DNA of 28,970 nucleotides from DASUAO01 sp046484625 (GTDB lineage: Bacteria > Actinomycetota > Acidimicrobiia > IMCC26256 > PALSA-555). The position numbers and the translations under genes are program-made. The notes beneath the pieces were generated by a model, which was not told where the DNA came from, searched no databases, and saw only the letters and a program-made list of their open reading frames with translations. Each line of letters opens with the position of its first letter. Within the stretch, counting starts at the first letter, position 1. The stretch spans positions 1 to 28,970 of the forward strand of contig JAWOIO010000028.1 in NCBI GenBank assembly GCA_046484625.1. Direction: 5' to 3'. This document shows positions 7,540 to 13,633 of the stretch, one piece after another.

Positions 7540-8214
7540 GTGAGCGCCCCGGCCGCGCCCGGGCGCGACCCGTTCCCCCGGGACGATGCCGAGGTCCCGG
7601 ACGCGGTGCTCGCCTCACGCGGGGTGAGCGACTCGGTCCGACGCCTGATCGCCGCACTCGTGGCGAGCGGAGCCCCGGCCGAGGTCCTCGACGCCGCGCG
7701 CGCGGAGGTCGACGCCGTCGTGGCATCCCTCCAGCCCTACGCCGCCCGCAGCCGGTACGACGACGTCGCGGAGCTCACGTTCACGCCCGGCAGCACGGCG
7801 GTCTTCGAGCACCATCCGTTCCTCGGTCCGTCGAACCCGATGGCCCCGCCGGTCGCGATCGTTCGTGGCGAGGACCAGGTGACCGCGACCCTCACGTTCG
7901 ACCTCCGTCACGAGGGCATGCCGGGCTACGCGCACGGCGGGTGGATCGCGGCCGTGTTCGACCAGATCCTCGCCGTCGCGGCCGCGTCGCTCGCGGGACG
8001 ACCGGCGATGACCGGGACCATGACGATCCGGTTCGTGCGCCCGACGCCGATCGACACCCCGCTCACCTACGTCGCGACCGCGGAGATCACCGGGGCCCGG
8101 ACCGTCCGGGTGGTCTCGGAGCTGCACGCCGGCGCTGAGGTCTGCGCCCACGGCGAAGGCATCATGGTGCAGTCGAAGACCCCGCGGATCGGTCTTCCCG
8201 GAGGCGACGAGTGA
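7540..8214 (+). CDS. PaaI-type hotdog thioesterase
   Basis: 224 residues from GTG 7540. The first 85 residues are a helical lead (RRLIAALVASGAPAEVLDAARAEVDAVV) shared with the truncated gene at position 2 and the one at 23630. The hotdog domain has YAHGGWIAAVFDQILAVA, with HGG and the conserved Asp, followed by TGTMTIRFVRPTPIDT. The likely reaction is hydrolysis of an acyl-CoA. The last codons overlap the start of the CaiB gene (GTGA at 8211-8214), so the two are coupled. The start is uncertain because no strong ribosome site is seen; GTG 7606 is an alternative. Confidence 0.85.
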   Translation: MSAPAAPGRDPFPRDDAEVPDAVLASRGVSDSVRRLIAALVASGAPAEVLDAARAEVDAVVASLQPYAARSRYDDVAELTFTPGSTAVFEHHPFLGPSNPMAPPVAIVRGEDQVTATLTFDLRHEGMPGYAHGGWIAAVFDQILAVAAASLAGRPAMTGTMTIRFVRPTPIDTPLTYVATAEITGARTVRVVSELHAGAEVCAHGEGIMVQSKTPRIGLPGGDE

Positions 8215-9353
8215 CGGGACCGCTCTCGGGGTTCCGCGTCGTCGAGCTCCTCGGCCTGGGGCCGGGACCGTTCTGCGGGATGCTCCTCGCCGACCTCGGG
8301 GCCGAGGTGCTGCGGGTCGATCGCGTGGAGGCGGCGCGTGCCGTCGACCGGTCCCGACCCGCGACGAACGCGATGTACCGGTCGAAGGCGGCGATCGGTC
8401 TCGACCTGAAGAAGCCCGAAGGCGTCGAGACGTTCCTCCGTCTCACCGACGCGGCCGACGCGGTGCTCGAGGTCTTCCGCCCCGGCGTCGCGGAACGCCT
8501 GGGGATCGGTCCCGACGTCGCCCGATCGCGCAACAACCGGCTCGTCTACGGACGGCTGACGGGATACGGCCAGGAGGGGCCGCTCGCGGCACGCGCCGGA
8601 CACGACATCGACTACCTGGCCATCGCCGGCGCGCTCGAGCCCCTCGGACGGGCCGACGCGCCACCCACGCCGCCCATCAACGTCCTTGGCGACTTCGCGG
8701 GTGGTGGGATGCTCCTCGCCTACGGGATCGTCGCCGCGCTGCTCGCGCGCGAGCGGACCGGATCGGGCCAGGTCGTCGACGCCGCCATGGTCGACGGCGC
8801 CGCGCTCATGCTCACGCCGTTCTTCTCGGCCCGGGCCTCGGGCTTCTGGGGTCCACGCGGCACGAACATGCTCGACTCCGGTGCCCCCTGGTACGACTCC
8901 TACGAGACGTCGGACGGCGGATGGCTCGCGGTCGGGGCGATCGAGCCGCAGTTCTACGCCGAGCTGCTCGACGGTCTCGGGCTCGCCGACGCCGATCTCC
9001 CCGACCAGCACGACCGCGACGGTTGGCCCGCGCTCCGGGCGCGGTTCGCGTCCGTCATCGCGGGGCGGACCCGCGACGAGTGGGAGGCCGTGTTCGGAGG
9101 CCGCGACGCCTGCGTCGCGCCGGCCCTCTCCCCCGTCGAGGCGCCGAACCATCCCCACAACGTGGCCCGCGACATGTTCCTCGAGCTCGCGGGCGTGCCG
9201 CAGCCGGCTCCTGCGCCCCGGTTCTCGGCGACGCCGGCCCCACTGCCATCCGCCCCCCAGCACCCCGGCGAGGACCCGGTCGGCGTGCTCGAGCACTGGG
9301 GCTTCACCGCCGACGAGACTCGTGGTCTCGTCCGTGCCGACATCGTCGTCTGA
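8211..9353 (+). CDS. CaiB/BaiF family protein, alpha-methylacyl-CoA racemase type
   Basis: 380 residues, full length. The catalytic pair expected of 2-methylacyl-CoA racemases is visible: His131 in GHDIDYLAI and Asp161 in NVLGDFAGGG, 30 residues apart as in the mycobacterial enzyme MCR (His126/Asp156). SGAPWYDSYET and GAIEPQFYA (Glu245) follow. These racemases interconvert 2R and 2S methylacyl-CoA, needed because acyl-CoA dehydrogenases of beta-oxidation accept only the S form of methyl-branched chains such as sterol side chains. Starts at GTG overlapping the thioesterase stop; 20 nt before the kinase-like gene. A CoA-transferase role is the alternative, but the His/Asp pair favours racemase. 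Confidence 0.92.
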   Translation: MTGPLSGFRVVELLGLGPGPFCGMLLADLGAEVLRVDRVEAARAVDRSRPATNAMYRSKAAIGLDLKKPEGVETFLRLTDAADAVLEVFRPGVAERLGIGPDVARSRNNRLVYGRLTGYGQEGPLAARAGHDIDYLAIAGALEPLGRADAPPTPPINVLGDFAGGGMLLAYGIVAALLARERTGSGQVVDAAMVDGAALMLTPFFSARASGFWGPRGTNMLDSGAPWYDSYETSDGGWLAVGAIEPQFYAELLDGLGLADADLPDQHDRDGWPALRARFASVIAGRTRDEWEAVFGGRDACVAPALSPVEAPNHPHNVARDMFLELAGVPQPAPAPRFSATPAPLPSAPQHPGEDPVGVLEHWGFTADETRGLVRADIVV

Positions 9354-9373
9354 GCAACCAGGAGTAGCGGCCC

Positions 9374-10486
9374 ATGCCCATCCCCGAGCAGCGAGACCTC
9401 GAAGCCGCGCGCGGCATCATCGCCGCCTGGCTCACCGAGCGGATCCCCGAGGCACAGGACGTCGAGGTCGGGCCGATCAGCGGTCCGTCCTTCACCGGCT
9501 TCTCGAACGAGACGCTGCTCTTCGACGCGTCGTACGCGACCGGAGACGGCGACCGGGTGACGGAGCCGCTCGTCCTCCGGGTGAAGCCGACCCAGCACAC
9601 GGTGTTCCTGGAGGCCGACTTCGAGTCGCAGTTCCGGGTGCTCCAGGCACTCGGCGAGCGCACCGACGTCCCGGTGCCCAACATGCGCTGGTTCGAGGAA
9701 AGCCCCTCGCACCTCGGCGCGCCGTTCTTCGTGATGGACGCGGTCGCCGGCCGCGCGCCCACGGACAATCCCCCCTACACGATGTCCGGCTGGCTCCTCG
9801 AGGAGTCCACCCCGGAGCAGCGCCGCGCCCTCGTCGAGAACGGGGTCGACGCGATGTGCGCGGTGCACGCGGTCGACTGGCGCGGTCTCGGGTTCGACTT
9901 CCTCGACAAGCCCCAGTACGGGTCACTCGGGTTCGAGCAGCAGCTCCGCTACTACGAGGCGTCGTTCGCGTGGGCCGACCCGAGCCGACCGGCGCCACGC
10001 GTCGCGCAGGCGACGCTCGACTGGGTTCGCGAGCACGCGCCCTCGGAGGACCCCGAGATCGCACTCTGCTGGGGTGACGCGCGGATCAACAACCAGCTCT
10101 TCGACGACGAGTACCGCGTCGCGGCAGTGCTCGACTGGGAGATGGTGACGCTGGCCGACCCGATGATGGACCTCGGGTGGTGGCTCTTCGTCGACCGTCA
10201 CTTCCACGAGGGGATTCCGGCGCCGCGCATGGAGGGCTTCCCGACCCGCGAGGAGGTCGTCGCCCGCTACGAGGCGACGAGCGGGCGCGCGGCACGCGAC
10301 CTCGAGTTCTACGAGGTGTTCGGCGGGCTGCGCTTCGCGGTCGTGATGATGCGTCTCGCGGCGTTGCTTTCCGAGTTCGAGATCCTGCCGGCCGACTCCG
10401 ACTTGGCCGACAACAACGCCGTCACGCGGGTGCTCGCCGACATGCTCGGGCTGGAGAGTCCCGGTCCGCCCGCCGCCAGCTGGTAG
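9374..10486 (+). CDS. Phosphotransferase of the APH family (ACAD10/11 kinase-like)
   Basis: 370 residues. Kinase-fold landmarks: substrate-side N-lobe PLVLRVKP (putative ATP-binding Lys), E of FLEADFESQFRVLQAL, hinge PFFVMDAVAGRAP, catalytic loop LCWGDARINNQLF (Asp base, Asn metal ligand) and VLDWEMVTLADPMMDLGWW in place of DFG. This subgroup is related to the kinase domain fused to acyl-CoA dehydrogenases in ACAD10/11, where phosphorylation of 4-hydroxyacyl-CoA allows its dehydroxylation. Placement between a CoA racemase and a CoA-independent hydrolase-like gene supports a metabolic rather than antibiotic-resistance role. No acyl-CoA dehydrogenase gene is adjacent. Substrate inferred only. 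Confidence 0.88.
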   Translation: MPIPEQRDLEAARGIIAAWLTERIPEAQDVEVGPISGPSFTGFSNETLLFDASYATGDGDRVTEPLVLRVKPTQHTVFLEADFESQFRVLQALGERTDVPVPNMRWFEESPSHLGAPFFVMDAVAGRAPTDNPPYTMSGWLLEESTPEQRRALVENGVDAMCAVHAVDWRGLGFDFLDKPQYGSLGFEQQLRYYEASFAWADPSRPAPRVAQATLDWVREHAPSEDPEIALCWGDARINNQLFDDEYRVAAVLDWEMVTLADPMMDLGWWLFVDRHFHEGIPAPRMEGFPTREEVVARYEATSGRAARDLEFYEVFGGLRFAVVMMRLAALLSEFEILPADSDLADNNAVTRVLADMLGLESPGPPAASW

Positions 10487-10497
10487 CAGCGACCCGG

Positions 10498-11376
10498 ATG
10501 GCGCTCGACACGGCGTTCGGCCGGATCGTCGACACGATGGTCGGGCTCCCGCCCGCGCCGGGGGACGACTCGTGGCGCGATCAGCTCCGCCCGCTCCTCA
10601 AGGACCGGGAGTCGCTCGAGGGCTTCGCCCACCCGGCCTCGTACATGTTCAAGAACCTGCCCGACGCACGCTTCGCAGACGATCCGATCGGTGCGGTGCT
10701 CGCCGAGATGGACCGGTTCGGCGTCGAGCGGGCGCTCGTCCCGATCTCGGAGGGGAACAAGCCCGCGATTGCCGCGCTCCGCGCGCACCCCGACCGCGTC
10801 CTCGGATCGTTCGACGTCGACGCCGGCCGAGGGGTCGACGCGATCACGGCCCTGCGACGCGCGGTCGAGGACTGGGGTGTGATCGCGGCAACGGGATTCG
10901 CGGCAGGCACGTTCCCGCAGCGGGCGTACGACGATGCCGCGTGGTTCCCGGTGTACGCGACGTGCATCGAGCTCGGGATCCCGATCTTCGTCACCGTCGG
11001 CGTGCCCGGGCCGCGGGTGCCGTTCGCGCCGCAGCGCGTCGACGCGCTCGACGTCGTCTGCTACGAGTTCCCCGACCTGGTCGTGGTGATGCGCCACGGC
11101 GGGGAGCCGTGGGCCGACCTCGCGGTGAAGCTGATGCTGAAGTGGCCCGGACTGCACTACTCGACCAGCGCGTTCGCGCCCAAGTACTACCCCACCGAGA
11201 TCGTCGACTTCGCGAACACGCGTGGGGTCGACAAGATCCTCTTCGCGGGCTACTTCCCGATGGGACTCTCGTACGAGACGACCTTCGACCAGCTCGCGCG
11301 GGTGCCGTTCCGGGACCACGTCTGGGAGCCGTTCCTCCACGGCAACGCCCGCCGCGTCCTGCACCTCGACCCCTGA
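10498..11376 (+). CDS. Amidohydrolase_2-like TIM-barrel protein lacking most metal ligands
   Basis: 292 residues from the ATG 12 nt after the kinase stop. The fold of the amidohydrolase-2 (ACMSD/resorcylate decarboxylase) family can be followed: VERALVPISEGNKPAIAALRAHPDRVLGSF, EFPDLVVVMRHGGEPW, KILFAGYFPMGLSYE, NARRVLHL. The metal site is eroded. The N-terminal HxH is replaced in IVDTMVG, the strand-5 His is replaced in IFVTVGVPGP, and the terminal Asp of the usual FGSD(Y/F)P is replaced in FAGYFPM. Only the His of MRHGG (residue 200) remains. A metal-independent lyase or non-catalytic role is therefore likely. Last gene of a four-gene operon ending at the palindrome near 11399. Confidence 0.82.
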   Translation: MALDTAFGRIVDTMVGLPPAPGDDSWRDQLRPLLKDRESLEGFAHPASYMFKNLPDARFADDPIGAVLAEMDRFGVERALVPISEGNKPAIAALRAHPDRVLGSFDVDAGRGVDAITALRRAVEDWGVIAATGFAAGTFPQRAYDDAAWFPVYATCIELGIPIFVTVGVPGPRVPFAPQRVDALDVVCYEFPDLVVVMRHGGEPWADLAVKLMLKWPGLHYSTSAFAPKYYPTEIVDFANTRGVDKILFAGYFPMGLSYETTFDQLARVPFRDHVWEPFLHGNARRVLHLDP

Positions 11377-11386
11377 CGATCCAGCC

Positions 11387-11437
11387 GCTTCTCGGCACGA
11401 TCAACGTTGCTGTGCAACATCCAGCGTGCCGAGAAGC
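11387..11437. terminator. Second two-tier palindromic hairpin between convergent genes
   Basis: GCTTCTCGGCACG (11387-11399) pairs perfectly with 11425-11437 over 13 bp. Its loop contains an inner hairpin, GTTGC-TGT-GCAAC (11406-11418). It lies in the gap between two convergent stop codons and matches the element at 6213-6261 in architecture and size, though not in sequence. Confidence 0.7.
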
Positions 11438-11453
11438 CGGATTCGGGCAGTGG

Positions 11454-12299
11454 TCAGTGGGGCCAGTCGTCGGTGGGGCTGAGCGTCCACCGGGGCGGGC
11501 GGCGCTCCAGGTAGGCGAGCACCCCTTCGGTCGCGTCGGCGCGTCCCATGAGCACGCGGTGGTAGTCGGTCTCGAGCCGCTCGGCCTCCGCGGCCGTCAG
11601 CGGTGGATCGCTCCACAGGAGCCGTTTCGACAGCGCGACCGAGAGAGGAGCCGTGTTGTCGGCGATGTCGCGCGCGATCCCGAGCGCCGCGGGGACCACG
11701 TCGTCGGCGGGCAGCGCCCGGCACGCGATCCCCATCGCAAGCGCCTCGTCCGCGCTGAAGTGGCGTCCGGTGAGCAGCAGCTCGGCGGCATGCGCGAAGC
11801 CCGCCACGCGAGGCAGCGTCCAATGGGACTGGGCGTCGGGCAGGACACCGCGACGCACCTGGACGATCCCGTACTTCGCGCCGGTTGCCATGACCCGCAG
11901 GTCGCAGTGGAGCGCGAGCGTCATCCCGATCCCGATGGCGTGCCCGTTCACCGCGGCGATGACCGGCTTGCGGACCTCCCAGGCCCGCGGCCGTACCGGC
12001 GACGCGGTGAACTCCCGGCCCGCCTTGCCCGGCAACGCGTCGGGCGCCGCGAACGTCTCACCCCCGCCGTCCAGGTCGGCGCCCGCGCAGAACGCGTCGC
12101 CGGCCCCGGTCACCACAACCGCGCGGATCTCGTCGTCGAGGTCGCAGCGGGTGTAGGCACGTCCGAGGGAGTCGCCCATCGCGCCGGTGAAGGCGTTGCG
12201 CTGGTCGGGGCGGTCGAGGGTGATGACCGCGACCCGGTCCTGCACCTCGAGGCGGAGGTCCCGCAGGTCCGGTTCGGGGTCTTCGACTGGGTCGGTCAC
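11454..12299 (-). CDS. Enoyl-CoA hydratase/isomerase (crotonase) family protein
   Basis: 281 residues from the GTG at 12299; a GTG at 12323 would add eight residues and overlap the divergent gene. Crotonase features: VAVITLDRPDQRNAF, oxyanion-hole segment GDAFCAGADLDG, and PVIAAVNGHAIGIGMTLALHCDLRVMA. The catalytic Glu positions of classical hydratases read differently (GMTLALHCDL and VRRGVLPDAQS), so isomerase, hydrolase or another crotonase reaction is as likely as hydration. A tail of about 30 residues (YLERRPPRWTLSPTDDW) closes the protein. Single-gene unit divergent from the small zinc-protein operon. Confidence 0.85.
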   Translation of the reverse strand: MTDPVEDPEPDLRDLRLEVQDRVAVITLDRPDQRNAFTGAMGDSLGRAYTRCDLDDEIRAVVVTGAGDAFCAGADLDGGGETFAAPDALPGKAGREFTASPVRPRAWEVRKPVIAAVNGHAIGIGMTLALHCDLRVMATGAKYGIVQVRRGVLPDAQSHWTLPRVAGFAHAAELLLTGRHFSADEALAMGIACRALPADDVVPAALGIARDIADNTAPLSVALSKRLLWSDPPLTAAEAERLETDYHRVLMGRADATEGVLAYLERRPPRWTLSPTDDWPH

Positions 12300-12304
12300 T
12301 TCGC

Positions 12305-12310
12305 TAGTCT
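12305..12310 (+). promoter_or_regulatory. -10 box for leaderless small-protein operon
   Basis: TAGTCT ends 6 nt before the ATG at 12317, exactly the geometry seen at 2824-2836. The box lies between the two alternative GTG starts of the divergent crotonase gene, so the two promoters must be very close or overlapping. Confidence 0.55.
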
Positions 12311-12316
12311 GCCCGC

Positions 12317-12445
12317 ATGTCACCGGTCACCGTGGGTGCACGCCTCCACTGCAACGAGTGCGGCACAGAGATCATCGTCGTGAAGGGCACCGACGGCGAG
12401 GTCTCCTGCTGCGGCGCGGTCATGGCGCCACGAGAGGGCTCCTGA
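12317..12445 (+). CDS. Desulforedoxin-like mini zinc/iron protein (CxxC...CC)
   Basis: 42 residues. Cysteines at 12, 15, 31 and 32 (HCNECG ... SCCG) reproduce the C-x2-C-x15-CC spacing of desulforedoxin, a 36-residue rubredoxin-like Fe(Cys)4 protein; zinc binding is equally possible. The ATG is supported by the leaderless promoter 6 nt upstream, and the TGA overlaps the ATG of the next gene by one base (TGATG). Being the first gene of an operon with a crotonase and a flavin oxidase suggests a small redox or structural metal protein serving them; this is inference. Confidence 0.75.
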   Translation: MSPVTVGARLHCNECGTEIIVVKGTDGEVSCCGAVMAPREGS

Positions 12446-12588
12446 TGGCGAACCTCCTGGGCAAGCGGTACCAGTGCGCCGAGTGCGAGGCGACGGTCCT
12501 CGTGACGAAGACCGGCGACGGCGCGCTCGAGTGCCACGGCCAGCCGATGGAGATCGCGCAGGCCAAGCCCCTGCCCTCGTCGGACTGA
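12445..12588 (+). CDS. Second desulforedoxin-like mini protein (CxxC...CH)
   Basis: 47 residues, clearly a paralogue of the preceding product. C11-x2-C14 and C30-H31-G keep the same spacing, but the last Cys of the CC pair is His, giving a Cys3His site. That would favour zinc or a metal site with altered potential over a rubredoxin-type Fe(Cys)4 centre. A tail of about 15 residues (MEIAQAKPLPSSD) follows. It starts on the stop of the first mini protein and ends 7 nt before the crotonase gene. Confidence 0.75.
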   Translation: MANLLGKRYQCAECEATVLVTKTGDGALECHGQPMEIAQAKPLPSSD

Positions 12589-12595
12589 CGCGTCG

Positions 12596-13633
12596 TTGGG
12601 CGTCACGACGCTCGACACCGCGCTCCTGGGAGCCGAGCCGGCCGTGCTCGCCGAGCACCTCCATGGGCTCCTCGACGGCCCCACGCTCGTCTGGACCCGG
12701 GGGACGACGCCTGCCACCATCGCCACCGGCGTGCAGGAGGTGCTCACGCGCATTCCGGCGCTGACCGTCGCCGTCGACGGCGCCACGCCCTCCGACCTCG
12801 TGGACCTCTCGGTCACCGACGACATGACCGGAGACCTCGAGGCTGCCTTCGGTCGCGCCCCGCTCGCCGCGGTTGCCGGCGCGCTGCTCCTGCGCGCGGC
12901 GCCCCGTCCGCTCTTCGACGGTCTCGTCACCGAGTCGGCCACGTACTCGGCGCTGCAGGCCGGCCCCGAGTTCCTCGCGTGGCGCGCCGCTCGACCGGGG
13001 CCGAATGCCGCGGCGCTCGCCGATCACGACGAGCCGCGGGTCCGGGTAGCGCGCCACGAAGGATTCCGCGAGATCGTCCTCACCCGGCCCGGTCGCCACA
13101 ACGCCCTCGACGTGCGGATGCGCGACGCACTCCACGCCGCCCTCGCCGACGCTGCGTGGAGCAGCGAGCCCGTGCTGCTCCGGGGCGAGGGGCCCTCGTT
13201 CTGCTCCGGCGGCGACCTCGACGAGTTCGGGACGTTCCCCGACCCCACCACCGCCCACCTCGTTCGCCTCGATCGCTCGCTGGCCGTCGCCGTCGCCGCC
13301 ATCGCCGACCGTCTCGTCGTCGCGCTCCACGGCTCGTGCCTCGGAGCCGGCATCGAGCTCCCGGCGTTCGCTCGCCACGTCGTCGCCGCGAGCGACACCA
13401 GGATCGGCCTTCCCGAGCAGGCGATCGGCCTCGTCCCCGGTGCGGGCGGGAGCGTGTCGATCGCCCGCCGCGCGGGACGCCATGCGATGCTCGCCCTCCT
13501 GCTGCACAACAGCACCATCGAAGCCGAGCACGCGCGCGCGATCGGCCTGATCGACGAGGTCGTCGCGCCCGAGGCGCTGCGCGACCGCGCCGTCGCAGCG
13601 GCGACGGGCACGAGACCAACCGGCACCCGATGA
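12596..13633 (+). CDS. Crotonase-family protein with ~140-residue N-terminal extension
   Basis: 345 residues from a TTG 7 nt after the previous stop; this start is the least certain part. The crotonase domain occupies roughly residues 140-335: REIVLTRPGRHNALD, oxyanion loop GPSFCSGGDLDEFG, VVALHGSCLGAGIELPAF and IGLPEQAIGLVPGAGG. The Glu residues of GAGIELP and LPEQA are at the places of the two catalytic glutamates of enoyl-CoA hydratase. The N-terminal part (HGLLDGPTLVWTRGTTPAT ... SATYSALQAGPEFLAW) has no fold I can name. The stop overlaps the next ATG (ATGA, 13630-13633), so it is coupled to the flavin oxidase. Confidence 0.8.
   Translation: MGVTTLDTALLGAEPAVLAEHLHGLLDGPTLVWTRGTTPATIATGVQEVLTRIPALTVAVDGATPSDLVDLSVTDDMTGDLEAAFGRAPLAAVAGALLLRAAPRPLFDGLVTESATYSALQAGPEFLAWRAARPGPNAAALADHDEPRVRVARHEGFREIVLTRPGRHNALDVRMRDALHAALADAAWSSEPVLLRGEGPSFCSGGDLDEFGTFPDPTTAHLVRLDRSLAVAVAAIADRLVVALHGSCLGAGIELPAFARHVVAASDTRIGLPEQAIGLVPGAGGSVSIARRAGRHAMLALLLHNSTIEAEHARAIGLIDEVVAPEALRDRAVAAATGTRPTGTR

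Noticed and set aside
9374..10486. Aminoglycoside resistance gene
   Set aside because: The APH fold alone does not indicate resistance; the CWGDAR and DWEM motifs and CoA-gene neighbours fit the metabolic ACAD10/11-type subgroup.
10572..12383. 603-codon plus frame across the amidohydrolase-like gene and opposite the crotonase gene
   Set aside because: It ignores the palindrome at 11387-11437, and its translation is a shadow of the amidohydrolase-like gene followed by antisense of the crotonase gene; no domain.
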